A DNA stretch of 64,000 nucleotides, from NCBI GenBank assembly GCA_963697205.1, contig CAVONB010000010.1:186001-250000 (forward strand). Reading direction: 5' to 3'. A program made the position numbers and the translations under genes. Every line of letters begins with the position of its first letter. Position 1 is the stretch's first letter. The notes beneath the pieces are model-generated. The model did not search any database. It saw nothing but the letters and a program-made list of their open reading frames with translations, and was not told where the DNA came from. Below, in pieces: positions 1-8,460 of the stretch. The DNA is from CAVONB01 sp963697205. Its GTDB lineage: Bacteria; Pseudomonadota; Alphaproteobacteria; Rhizobiales; Hyphomicrobiaceae.

Positions 1-2
1 CG

Positions 3-761
3 GTCGTCGGCATCATCGCCAACGAGCATCTGCTCAACGACCGCTTCATGGTGCAGTTCGTCGGCGAGAAGAACCTTCAGGCATCGGCCAGGGTGGCCGG
101 CGCTTTGCCGCTGATGTTCGCCGGCGATCCCAAGCTCACCGATATCGGCGCCCTACTCGACGTCGTCGACGGAATCGTACTGACCGGCGCACGCGCCAAC
201 GTGCATCCAACGCGCTTCGGCGTCGATCCCCATCCCGCCCACGAACCCTACAACGAGCGCCGCGACGACCTGGCCTTGGCGCTCGTCACGGCCTGCGTTG
301 AGCGCGCCATCCCGCTGCTCGGCATCTGCCGCGGCTTCCAGGAGATGAACGTCGCCTATGGCGGCACGCTGCATCCCGAGATCCGCGAACTGCCCGGCCG
401 CCTCAATCATCGAATGCCGCGGCTCGACAATGGTGACATCCATCCCGATCCCGCTGTCGTCTTTGCCGACCGCCACGACGTCGCCCTGGTTCCCGGCGGC
501 CTGTTTGCGCGCCTCTACGGCCGCGAGACGATCCGGGTCAATTCCCTCCACGGCCAGGGCATTCTCGAGCCCGGCACCCGCGTCGTGGTGGAAGGCGTGG
601 CGGAGGACGGCACCATAGAGGCGATCCGCATCGCCGAGGCGCCGGGCTTTGCCATCGGCGTCCAATGGCACGCCGAGCACGACGCGAAGAACAACGCGAT
701 CAACCGGACCATCTTCGAGGCCTTCGGCCGCGCCTTGCGCGGCGAGGCTGTGCCGGCCTGA
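3..761 (+). CDS. Gamma-glutamyl-gamma-aminobutyrate hydrolase family (class I glutamine amidotransferase-like), 5' partial
   Basis: Peptidase C26 / PuuD-like hydrolase, expected to cleave gamma-glutamyl amides in the cytoplasm. The frame is open from base 3 and reads VVGIIANEHLLNDRF before the first ATG at 48. Family members start with a similar VVGI strand, so the true start lies just outside the window. The nucleophile elbow GICRGFQEMN holds the catalytic Cys. The later GVQWHAEHD supplies the His and Glu of the triad, with Ala replacing the usual Pro of HPE. LHGQGI is also typical of the family. The gene converges on the flavin monooxygenase that ends at 765. The exact substrate is not determinable. 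Confidence 0.85.
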   Translation, partial: VVGIIANEHLLNDRFMVQFVGEKNLQASARVAGALPLMFAGDPKLTDIGALLDVVDGIVLTGARANVHPTRFGVDPHPAHEPYNERRDDLALALVTACVERAIPLLGICRGFQEMNVAYGGTLHPEIRELPGRLNHRMPRLDNGDIHPDPAVVFADRHDVALVPGGLFARLYGRETIRVNSLHGQGILEPGTRVVVEGVAEDGTIEAIRIAEAPGFAIGVQWHAEHDAKNNAINRTIFEAFGRALRGEAVPA

Positions 762-764
762 GCC

Positions 765-2067
765 TCAGCCGCGCGTCACTGGCGCCGGGCGCGGCAACCC
801 CAGCGTGTCGCGCAGCATCGGACCGGGATAGCGGGTGCGATAGAGGCCGCGCCGCTGCAGCTCCGGCACGACCAGATCGACGAACTCGTTGAAGGCGTCC
901 GGAAAATAGGCGGGCATGATGTTGAAGCCGTCCGCCGCCCCGTCCGTGAACCACTGCTCCAGCGTATCCGCGATCGATGTCGGCGTGCCGCACACCACCA
1001 TGTGCCCGCGCGCCGCCGTCGTCAGGTTATAAAGATCGCGCAGCGTCATACTCTCGCGCCGCGCCTTGTTGAGCAGCGCGCGGGCGAAGGCGTGAGACGA
1101 ATCCGGCAGTGCAACATCCGGGATGGGACCGTCGAGTGGATGGCCGCTGAGGTCGATGCCGAGTTGGCCGGATAGCATGCCGATCCCGGCGCTGTCATCG
1201 ACCTTGCTTTGCAGCCGGTTGAGCTTCGCGCGCGCTTCGCGCCTCGCTCGCGCCGATGATCGGCATCACGCCCGGCAGCACTGTGGCGTCGGTCGTCTTG
1301 CGACCGTATGTTGCCAGCCGCGCCTTGAACCCGGCATAGGCCGCCTTCGCCTCCTCGAAGTCCTGCACCACCGAGAACACCACGTCGGCCGTGCGCGCGG
1401 CGAGCTCCTGCCCTCGATCCGAGCCACCGGCCTGGATCACGATCGGGCGGCCTTGCGGGGTTCGGCCGACGTTCAAAGGCCCTTTGACGGTGAAGTACTT
1501 GCCCGCGTGATCCAGCGCCCGGATCTTCGACCAGTCGAGGAATTGCCCGGTCTCCCGGTCCGCCACGATGGCGTCGTCGTCCCAGCAGTCCCACAGTCCC
1601 ATGACGACGTCGATGAACTCCTCCGCGATCGCATACCGCTCGTCATGGGCGGGATGCACGCGGCCGAAGTTGAGCGCCGCTTCGGAGGTTGCCGTCGTCA
1701 CCGCGTTCCACGCCGCGCGTCCCCCGCTCAGGTGATCGAGCGTCGCAAAAGAGCGGGCGACTGAAAACGGTTGGTTGTAGGTTGTCGACGCCGTACCGCC
1801 GAGCCCGATGTGCGTGGTCGTTGCCGCCAGCGCGGACAGGATCAGGATCGGATCGGGCCGCACCATGTAGGACGGGTGCATATTCGGCTTCACCACCGGA
1901 CCATCGCCGAAAAACAGGAAATCGAAACAGCCGCGTTCCGCGATGCGCGCGATCTCCTGCAGCTGAGCGAGGTTCTGGAAGCTGGCATTGGCGCCGGGCT
2001 GGCGCCAGCCGGCGAGATGGTTGCCGGTACCCAGCACGAACACGGCGAGATGCATCTGGCGGGGCAT
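765..2067 (-). CDS. LLM-class flavin-dependent monooxygenase, NtaA/SnaA/DszA type (frameshifted)
   Basis: FMNH2-dependent oxygenase of the nitrilotriacetate/DszA monooxygenase family. It starts at 2067 (MPRQMHLAVFVLGTGNH) and runs as an intact family protein to VMPIIGASEA. A single extra base near 1239 then breaks the frame. Removing it restores EARAKLNRLQSKVDDSAGI and leads into the downstream frame (MLSGQLGIDLSGHPLDGP...), which ends at 765. Joined length is about 433 residues, normal for the family. The C-terminal GTPTSIADTLEQWF and DGFNIMP are conserved in the paralogue at 17554-18873. A separate flavin reductase would be needed and is not seen nearby. The frameshift is probably a consensus error (see findings). 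Confidence 0.85.
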
Positions 2068-2156
2068 GGCGTACTCCTTGACGCCGATGAGGGTCGCACG
2101 CCGCCCGGCCGCGCTTCAAGTGGCCGGTTGTTTTTCCGCCATGTGCCCGGTGGCGG

Positions 2157-3137
2157 TCAGGCAAGCTTCCTGAGCTTTCGCAGGCAGCGCACATCGTCCG
2201 GGATCGGATCGTTCGGCCAGTAGGAGGGCCAGATGGTCCGCGACACTTCGCCGACGTAGATGTCGCCAGCCGAGTCCACGGCGATGCCGTGGGGCGCGAT
2301 GAACTCTCCCAATCCCCGGCCGGGATGCGCGCCGCCCAGCCGCGCCAGCACCTTGCCGGTGTGATCGAGGATGCTGATCCGCGGGCCGAGGTTCGGGAAG
2401 TCGCGCGTCAGCGCGAGCGCCGGTCCGAGCTCGCCGACGTAGCACAGCGGGCACGAGCAGCGCGTCATGGCGAGCGCGCACGGCCGGTGCACCGTGTTCC
2501 ACTGCGTCTCATAGCGCCCGTTGGTGTCGAACACCTGGATACGGTGGCTCTCGCGGTCGGCCACGTACACCCAGCCGTCCGGATCGCACGTGATGTTGTG
2601 CGGAATGTTGAATTCGCCCGGTCCGATCCCGCAGGTTCCCCACGACATCAGGTGCCGTCCGTCGGGCGCGAACTTATGGATGCGCGCGTTGCCGTAGCCG
2701 TCGGAGACGAGGATATCCCCCGACGGCGTCAACGCCGTATGCGTACAGCGATGGAACGGCGCGCCGCCCATGAACGGTGCCGGCCGCCCGGGCACGCCGA
2801 GCGTCAACAAGACGCGCCCCTCGCGGGTGCAGTGGCGCACGGTGTGATCGCCGTCGTCCGTCAGGAACACGGTGTCGTCCGGCGCGAAGTGGAGGCCGTG
2901 CGGACGCTTGAACACGCCCTCGCCGAACGACCGCAGGAACCGCCCGTCCCGGTCGAATACGATCACCGGATGCGGCCCGCGATGGAACACGTAGACGTCG
3001 TCGCGGCTGTCTACCCCGACCGCCGCGACCTCGCCCAGCGACCAGCCGGCCGGCAGCTTGCCCCAGTCCTCCACGACCGCGTAGCGGAAATCGCCCTCGC
3101 CGAGGATCGTGCTCGCGCTGCCGGCTGCTGTGCTCAT
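2157..3137 (-). CDS. NHL-repeat beta-propeller protein (peptidyl-alpha-hydroxyglycine amidating-lyase-like)
   Basis: 326 residues built of NHL-type repeats: successive blades such as VYVFHRGPHPVIVFDRDG, NARIHKFAPDG, HRIQVFDTNGRY and ISILDHTGKVLARLGG. Phrases such as IPHNITCDPDGWVYVAD and FIAPHGIAVDSAGDIYVGE are standard propeller strands. No signal peptide is evident, so it is probably cytoplasmic. Family relatives occur in alphaproteobacterial catabolic clusters, often beside amidohydrolases and monooxygenases, usually without a proven reaction. Neighbours in the same orientation are the MBL hydrolase (upstream, 4 bp away) and the monooxygenase (downstream), so it is probably part of one operon. 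A lactonase or lyase activity is possible but unproven. Confidence 0.75.
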   Translation of the reverse strand: MSTAAGSASTILGEGDFRYAVVEDWGKLPAGWSLGEVAAVGVDSRDDVYVFHRGPHPVIVFDRDGRFLRSFGEGVFKRPHGLHFAPDDTVFLTDDGDHTVRHCTREGRVLLTLGVPGRPAPFMGGAPFHRCTHTALTPSGDILVSDGYGNARIHKFAPDGRHLMSWGTCGIGPGEFNIPHNITCDPDGWVYVADRESHRIQVFDTNGRYETQWNTVHRPCALAMTRCSCPLCYVGELGPALALTRDFPNLGPRISILDHTGKVLARLGGAHPGRGLGEFIAPHGIAVDSAGDIYVGEVSRTIWPSYWPNDPIPDDVRCLRKLRKLA

Positions 3138-3141
3138 GCGA

Positions 3142-4011
3142 TCACCTGCAGAACGTCCAGCCGAAGCCCTTGTCCTTGGCCGTCACGCGCCCTGCCGTTG
3201 GGTTGGGGAAGTGGATCGGCAGGAGCACGGTCGATGTATCCGCGACTGACCCGAGGAAGGACCGGCGCGACGCGCAGGCCTGCTCGCGGTCGGTATCGAA
3301 GATCGTGTACCAGTCGGGCTCGCAGCACTGCAGCGCGTGGTGCATCATGTCGCCGGTCACGACCGCGTGCTGACCCTTCGAGCGGATATCGATGCACACG
3401 TGATGCGGAGAATGCCCCGGCGTCGGCGTCAGCCGGAAGGTATCGTCGAGCTCGAAGCTGTCGTCGACCAGCAGCGCTTGGCCCGCGTCCACGATCGGCC
3501 GGCAATTGTACGTCCACACGTTGCCCGGCGGGTTTTCCCCGCGCTGGGTCGCAGCCTCCCAATAGGCGTACTCGTCCTTGTGGAAAATGTACTTGGCGTT
3601 GGGGAACGTCGGCACCCATCGGCCATTGACGAGCTTCGTGTTCCAGCCGGTATGGTCGATGTGCAGGTGCGTGCAGAAGACGTAGTCGATGGCCTCGAAC
3701 GAAAGCCCCGCCGCCTTGAAGCCATCGAGCCACGGCTGCTTTGGAAAGTCCATCGGCGCGGGATAGCCCTTGTCCTCGCCCGTGCAGGTGTCGACCAGGA
3801 TCGTGTGCTTCGGCGTGCGCACGACGAACGTCTGGTACGTGATCACCATCTTGCCGGAAGCCGGGTCGAACACGACCGGGTCGAGCGAGGCCAAATGCGC
3901 CTTGCCCTTCACGGGATCGTAGCCGGGGAACATCTCCTCCGGCTTCCGCCAGGGCCCGTCGCGCTCAACGATCGAGGTGATGGTCACGTCGCCGACGGTA
4001 ACGGTCTGCAT
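3142..4011 (-). CDS. MBL-fold metallo-hydrolase
   Basis: 289-residue metallo-beta-lactamase-fold hydrolase. The zinc motif is complete: THLHIDHTGWN (HxHxDH), TPGHSPHH and VTGDMMHH. Overall form is close to N-acyl homoserine lactonase-like and other soluble MBL esterases. The frame stays open upstream to 4485, but that part is antisense to the FAD-subunit gene. I place the start at the ATG near 4011 (MQTVTVGDVTITSIVERDG), which has a GGGAGGA-like ribosome site just before it. The stop lies 4 bp before the NHL-repeat start, so the two genes are almost certainly co-transcribed. It is divergent from the CoxMSL-like operon. Confidence 0.85.
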   Translation of the reverse strand: MQTVTVGDVTITSIVERDGPWRKPEEMFPGYDPVKGKAHLASLDPVVFDPASGKMVITYQTFVVRTPKHTILVDTCTGEDKGYPAPMDFPKQPWLDGFKAAGLSFEAIDYVFCTHLHIDHTGWNTKLVNGRWVPTFPNAKYIFHKDEYAYWEAATQRGENPPGNVWTYNCRPIVDAGQALLVDDSFELDDTFRLTPTPGHSPHHVCIDIRSKGQHAVVTGDMMHHALQCCEPDWYTIFDTDREQACASRRSFLGSVADTSTVLLPIHFPNPTAGRVTAKDKGFGWTFCR

Positions 4012-4176
4012 GGGGTCCTCCCTTGAAGCTGTCTTGTCCGAATGCGGTCTGATCTGCCGCCTGCCCAGACGATAGCCTATTCCGGCCCGGGAGGGGAGAC
4101 GGAGGCGGATGGATTTGACAGACCTGCCATGCCTATCGAACAATCGTATGAAAGCGAAGATCCCTGGGAGGGTGAC

Positions 4177-5037
4177 TTGAAGGCAGCAGCGTTTCAGTAT
4201 GCCAAGGCGGCGTCCGTCGCCGAGGCGATCGCGCTCAAGGCGCGGCATGGCGATGGTGCCCGGTTTCTCGCGGGCGGCCAGAGCCTGCTCGCCGCCATGA
4301 ACCTGCGTCTCGACCGGCCCGACCTCGTCATCGATATCGACGGCATCGGCGACCTGCGCGCGATCGGCCACGAGGCCGGCGTGGTTCACATCGGCGCGCT
4401 GGCTACCACCGATGCGATCGGTCGCTCCGAGGTGATCGCCAGGCACGCACCGCTGCTGGGCGCGTGTGTCGAGCACATCGCCCACCCCGCGATCCGCACC
4501 CGCAGCACCATCGGCGGCAGCGTGGCGCTGGCGGATCCTGCCGCGGAGTGGCCCGCCGCCTGCCGCGCGCTCGACGCAACCATCGTCGCCGTCGGGCCCG
4601 ATGGCGAGCGGCGTCTGCCGGCGGCGGACTTCTTTCTGGGCCTCTACCAGACCGCTCTTCTGACCGACGAGCTGATCGTGCGCTTCGAGGTGCCGGCGGC
4701 CGGGCCGGGCACACGCGTCGCCGCCGAAGAGCTGGCGCGCCGCCGCGGCGACTTCGCCATCGCCGGCGTCCTCGCGCAGGCGTCCGGCGACGGCAAGGGC
4801 GGGCTCGCAGATGTCCGCACGGCCATATTCGGCGTTGCCGACAGGCCCGTGCGCATCCCCGCCGTGGAGGCCGCCCTGACAGGATCACCGGACATGGCCG
4901 CCGTGAAAGCCGCGCTCGCCTTACACTTGGAGTGCACCGGCGATCTTTATCATGCACCCGCCACCAAGGCCCACCTCGTGGGCGTCTTGTTCGAGCGCGC
5001 TGCAGAAAAACTCGTCGCTACCGGAGGCGCGCCATGA
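4177..5037 (+). CDS. FAD-binding subunit of a xanthine-dehydrogenase-family enzyme (CoxM-like)
   Basis: Medium subunit of a heterotrimeric molybdenum hydroxylase. It carries FAD and passes electrons from the 2Fe-2S subunit. The FAD motifs are AGGQSLLAAMNLRL near the N terminus and TIGGSVALADPAAEW about 75 residues later. The frame is open from 4042, but homologues begin with K-A-A-x-F-x-Y. The TTG at 4177, preceded by GGGAGGG at a good distance, gives MKAAAFQYAKAASVAEA and 286 residues, the usual family size. Its stop overlaps the start of the small subunit (ATGA), showing translational coupling. Order is medium-small-large. Confidence 0.88.
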   Translation: MKAAAFQYAKAASVAEAIALKARHGDGARFLAGGQSLLAAMNLRLDRPDLVIDIDGIGDLRAIGHEAGVVHIGALATTDAIGRSEVIARHAPLLGACVEHIAHPAIRTRSTIGGSVALADPAAEWPAACRALDATIVAVGPDGERRLPAADFFLGLYQTALLTDELIVRFEVPAAGPGTRVAAEELARRRGDFAIAGVLAQASGDGKGGLADVRTAIFGVADRPVRIPAVEAALTGSPDMAAVKAALALHLECTGDLYHAPATKAHLVGVLFERAAEKLVATGGAP

Positions 5038-5531
5038 GCGAAACCAGACAGATCAGTTTCCGCCTCAACGGTGTGGAGCGCCGGGCCTCCGTTCCCATCC
5101 GCCTGCATCTCGTCGATTTCTTGCGCGCCGAGTACGAGCTGTCGAGCCCGCGCGTCGGCTGTGAGCATGGCGTTTGCGGCGCCTGCACTATCCGCGTCGA
5201 CGGGGAAATCGTGCGCGGCTGCCTGTTTCTGGCCGTACAGGCCGACGGCAAGTCGGTGGAGACGCTCGAAGCGCTCACCGACAGCGCCGAGATACGCGAT
5301 CTGCAGGATGAGTTCATCGCGCGCAACGCCACGCAGTGCGGCTATTGCACCTCCGGCATGCTGATCACAGCGGCCGAGTTGTTGAAGCAGCCGCGCCCCA
5401 TGAGCCGCGAGGCGATCCGAGACCATCTGTCCGGCAACATCTGCCGATGCACGGGCTATGAGGCGATCGTCGACGCGATCGAGGCGACGTTGAATGCCCG
5501 CCTTGCGGCGGCGCCAGGGAGGACGCCATGA
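5034..5531 (+). CDS. 2Fe-2S iron-sulfur subunit of a xanthine-dehydrogenase-family enzyme (CoxS-like)
   Basis: 165-residue small subunit with two 2Fe-2S clusters. The N-terminal plant-ferredoxin cluster uses C43, C48, C51 and C63 (GCEHGVCGACT, RGCLF). The C-terminal cluster uses C102, C105, C137 and C139 (QCGYCTSG and NICRCTGY). All eight ligands are present at canonical spacing. The start overlaps the end of the medium-subunit gene (ATGA), and its own stop overlaps the large-subunit start in the same way, so the three subunits are made together. Confidence 0.93.
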   Translation: MSETRQISFRLNGVERRASVPIRLHLVDFLRAEYELSSPRVGCEHGVCGACTIRVDGEIVRGCLFLAVQADGKSVETLEALTDSAEIRDLQDEFIARNATQCGYCTSGMLITAAELLKQPRPMSREAIRDHLSGNICRCTGYEAIVDAIEATLNARLAAAPGRTP

Positions 5532-7894
5532 GCACCATCGAGAACAAGGCCGATCCGGCGGGCTATGTCGGCCGCAGCGTGCCCCGGCTGCCCGCCAAGC
5601 GCCTGGTCGAGGGACACGGCGTCTACGTCGACGACATCATGGTGCCCCGCCTCGCCCACGTCGCGTTCCTGCGCAGTCCGCACGCCCACGCGCGCATCCG
5701 CTCGATCGACACGTCGAAGGCGCAAGGCATGCCCGGCGTCGTTCGTGTCGTCACCGGCGCCGATTTCACATTCGTCAAACGCTTTGCCGGAGTGCTCGCC
5801 CACTTCAAGGGCATGAAGTCGGCCGAGGCGCCGGTCATGGCGATCGATCGGGTCTGCTGGAACGGCGAGCCCGTCGCCGCCGTCGTCGCCGAGCAGCGCC
5901 ACCAGGCCGAGGACGCGCTCGAAGCGATCCACGTCGATTACGAGCCGCTGCCGGTCGTCACCGATATGGAAGCCGCGCTCTCCGCCGGCACGACGGTGAT
6001 TCATCCGGAGCTGGGCGATAATCTGTGCTTTTCCCGCGAGCTCGACGCTGGAGACTTCGCCGCCGCCCTCGGCAAGGCCGACAAGGTCGTCGAGCGCACA
6101 TTCCGCTTCCCGCGCCACACCGGCGTCTGCCTCGAAGGCCGATCGGTGCTCGGCGATTGGTCGAAAGCCGAAGGCCGCCTGACGATCTACATCTCGCACC
6201 AGGCGCCCAACATGGTCCAGGACACCTACGCCCAGTTGCTCGGGCTGACCGAGGATCAGGTGCGCGTCGTCTGCAAGGACGTCGGCGGCTCCTACGGCAT
6301 CAAGACCCACGTCTACGGCGACGAGCTTGCGACATGTGCGCTGTCGATGCTGACCGGACGTCCCGTGAAGTTCGTCGCCGACCGCGTCGAAAGCTTCGTC
6401 AGCGACATCCATTCGCGCGACCATCGCGTCAAGGCGCGCATGGCCGTGACGAACGACGGCAAGATCCTCGCGCTCGGCTATGAGGACCGTCTCGCCGTCG
6501 GACCCTACTCGATCTACCCGCGCGGCTCCGCCGTCGAGGGCAATCAGATCTGCAACATCTCCGGCCAGTGGTACACGCTGGACGCCTACAGCGCGAAGAT
6601 CGAGACGGTCTTCACCAACATGGGGCCGTATTCCAACTATCGCGCAGTCGGTCATCCCGTCGCCGTCGGCTTCGTGGAGGGCATGGTCGATGCCGCCGCC
6701 CGCGAGATCGGCATCGACCCCGTCGAGCTCCGGCGCAAGAACCTCATTCCCGACGACGCCTTTCCATTCAAGACCGTCTCCGGCCTCACCTTCGAGGTGA
6801 TGAGCCATCACAAGTGCATGGACGAGCTGACCCAGCTGATGGACTACGCCGCGCTGCGTCGCGAGCAGGCGGAGCTGCGCAAGCAGGGCATCTATCGCGG
6901 CATCGGCATCGCTTCGATGATCGAAATCACCAACCCCTCCGCCATGTTCTACGGCGTCGGCGGCATCCGCGTTTCCGCGCAGGACGGCTGCAGCGTCAAG
7001 ATGGAGCCGTCCGGCTCCATCGTCGTCATGCACGGCTGCGGCGAGCAGGGCCAGGGCACCGAAACGATCTACCAGCAGATCGCCGCCGACGCGATCGGCG
7101 TCGATCTCGACAGGGTGCGCCTGGTCACCGGAGACACCGAGGTCACGCCCTATGGTGGCGGTACTTGGGCGTCGCGCGGCGCCGGCGTGGGTGGGGAGGC
7201 GACGTGGCAGGCCGCGCGCGCCCTGCGCGCCAACATCCTCGAGCTTGCCGGCACCATCACCCAGACGCCCCAGGACGGCCTCGACATCAGGCGCGGCATC
7301 GTCGTCGATAAAGCCACGGGTGAGGAGAAGATCAGTCTCGCCGAGTGTGGCCGCATCGCCTACTTCCGCCCCGACACACTCGACAAGCTGCGTCCCGAAT
7401 TGATGGTGACGCGACACTTCGTACCGAAGAAGTTCCCGTTCTGCTTCACCAATGGCGTGCTCGCGTGCCATCTCGAGGTCGATGCCGCGACGGGCTTCAT
7501 CAAGCTCCTCAAGTTCTGGGGCGTGGAAGATTGCGGCACAGTGCTCAATCCGATGCTGGTCGACGAGCAGATGCGCGGAGGCATCGCACATGGAATCGGG
7601 CCCACGCTCTACGAGCAGTGTCTCTACGACGCAAAGGGCCAGATGCTGAACGGCTCGCTGGTTGACTATCTCGTGCCGATGGCTGGCGAGATGCCCGACA
7701 TGGAGTTCAGCCACGTCGCCACTCCCACTCGCGAGACGGAGATCGGCGCCAAGGGAGCGGGTGAGGCCGGCACGGCCGGTGCGCCGGCAGCGATCATGAA
7801 CGCGCTGAACGACGCGCTGTCGCCGTTTGGCGCCGAGCTGTTCGATATGCCGTTCACGCCGGAGAAGGTGCTGAAAGCACTGGGCAAGGTCTGA
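5528..7894 (+). CDS. Molybdopterin-binding large subunit, xanthine dehydrogenase family (CoxL-like, not a CO dehydrogenase)
   Basis: 788-residue catalytic subunit binding the molybdenum-cytosine-dinucleotide cofactor. The aldehyde oxidase/xanthine dehydrogenase a/b hammerhead domain lies at about residues 20-135 and the Mo-binding region at about 150-780. DVGGSYGIKTHVYGDE and the C-terminal KGAGEAGTAGAP, with the catalytic Glu near residue 742, are conserved. The active-site loop near residue 370 reads NYRAVGHP, not the AYRCSFR of form I CO dehydrogenase, so the copper/sulfur-binding Cys is missing. The likely reaction is hydroxylation of an aromatic, heterocyclic or aldehyde substrate. It is the third gene of the coupled operon. 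Confidence 0.9.
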   Translation: MSTIENKADPAGYVGRSVPRLPAKRLVEGHGVYVDDIMVPRLAHVAFLRSPHAHARIRSIDTSKAQGMPGVVRVVTGADFTFVKRFAGVLAHFKGMKSAEAPVMAIDRVCWNGEPVAAVVAEQRHQAEDALEAIHVDYEPLPVVTDMEAALSAGTTVIHPELGDNLCFSRELDAGDFAAALGKADKVVERTFRFPRHTGVCLEGRSVLGDWSKAEGRLTIYISHQAPNMVQDTYAQLLGLTEDQVRVVCKDVGGSYGIKTHVYGDELATCALSMLTGRPVKFVADRVESFVSDIHSRDHRVKARMAVTNDGKILALGYEDRLAVGPYSIYPRGSAVEGNQICNISGQWYTLDAYSAKIETVFTNMGPYSNYRAVGHPVAVGFVEGMVDAAAREIGIDPVELRRKNLIPDDAFPFKTVSGLTFEVMSHHKCMDELTQLMDYAALRREQAELRKQGIYRGIGIASMIEITNPSAMFYGVGGIRVSAQDGCSVKMEPSGSIVVMHGCGEQGQGTETIYQQIAADAIGVDLDRVRLVTGDTEVTPYGGGTWASRGAGVGGEATWQAARALRANILELAGTITQTPQDGLDIRRGIVVDKATGEEKISLAECGRIAYFRPDTLDKLRPELMVTRHFVPKKFPFCFTNGVLACHLEVDAATGFIKLLKFWGVEDCGTVLNPMLVDEQMRGGIAHGIGPTLYEQCLYDAKGQMLNGSLVDYLVPMAGEMPDMEFSHVATPTRETEIGAKGAGEAGTAGAPAAIMNALNDALSPFGAELFDMPFTPEKVLKALGKV

Positions 7895-7940
7895 CGCGGC
7901 CTACGCCTTGGACGGCGGTAGTGAAGGCGCGCCAGGCGAC

Positions 7941-8393
7941 TCAGCCCTGCGCCTTCACTTTGATCAGGTGGGCCATCGCCTCCACCGCGAGCACGTAGCC
8001 GTAGACGCCGAGCCCCGCGATCGTCGCGGTTGCAACAAGCGACACGTAGGAGCGATGCCGGAACCGCTCCCTCTGGTGGGGATGCGAGATGTGCAACTCG
8101 ATGATCGGCACCTTGACGTTCTTCAGCGCGTCGAGGATCGCGACCGAGGTGTGCGTATAGGCAGCGGGATTGATGATGATGCCCGACGCGCCGCGCGCTG
8201 CTTCCTGAATCCAGTCGACCAGTTCGCCCTCGTGGTTGGATTGGCGGCACGCAAGCGTGAGCCCGAGTGCGCCCGCCCGCGCCGTGCACATCTCCTCCAC
8301 CTGCGCCAGCGTTGTTGAGCCGTAGATTTCCGGCTCCCGCGTGCCGAGCAAATTGAGGTTTGGCCCGTTCAACAGGAAGACCGGCGACGTCAT
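7941..8393 (-). CDS. aroQ: Type II 3-dehydroquinate dehydratase (AroQ family)
   Basis: 150-residue type II dehydroquinase, a soluble dodecameric enzyme converting 3-dehydroquinate to 3-dehydroshikimate. The family residues fall at their usual positions: R19 and Y24 on the lid (GTREPEIYG), N75 and H81 (NPAAYTHTS), H101 (ELHISHPH) and R112 (RFRHRSY). The substrate-binding segment reads HISHPHQRERF, where biosynthetic AroQ usually has L/I-S-N-I/V-H-A-R-E. The C-terminal GVYGYVLA is also unusual. The gene sits in a catabolic cluster, with the amidohydrolase 67 bp upstream in the same direction. It could be a catabolic (quinate-type) paralogue rather than the shikimate-pathway copy, or could act on a related ring. 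Confidence 0.85.
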   Translation of the reverse strand: MTSPVFLLNGPNLNLLGTREPEIYGSTTLAQVEEMCTARAGALGLTLACRQSNHEGELVDWIQEAARGASGIIINPAAYTHTSVAILDALKNVKVPIIELHISHPHQRERFRHRSYVSLVATATIAGLGVYGYVLAVEAMAHLIKVKAQG

Positions 8394-8460
8394 GGAGATG
8401 GCTCCTCGTTGTTGGAGGCGAAGGAGGGCGCCGCGGCCATGCCGGCCGCGGCGTGGCGCG

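Noticed and set aside
5456..7714. A long minus-strand open frame opposite the CoxL-like gene
   Set aside because: Shadow frame; the plus-strand operon has overlapping starts and stops and all cofactor motifs.
4177..7894. Aerobic CO dehydrogenase
   Set aside because: The large subunit lacks the Cys-containing AYRCSFR loop that defines form I CO dehydrogenase.
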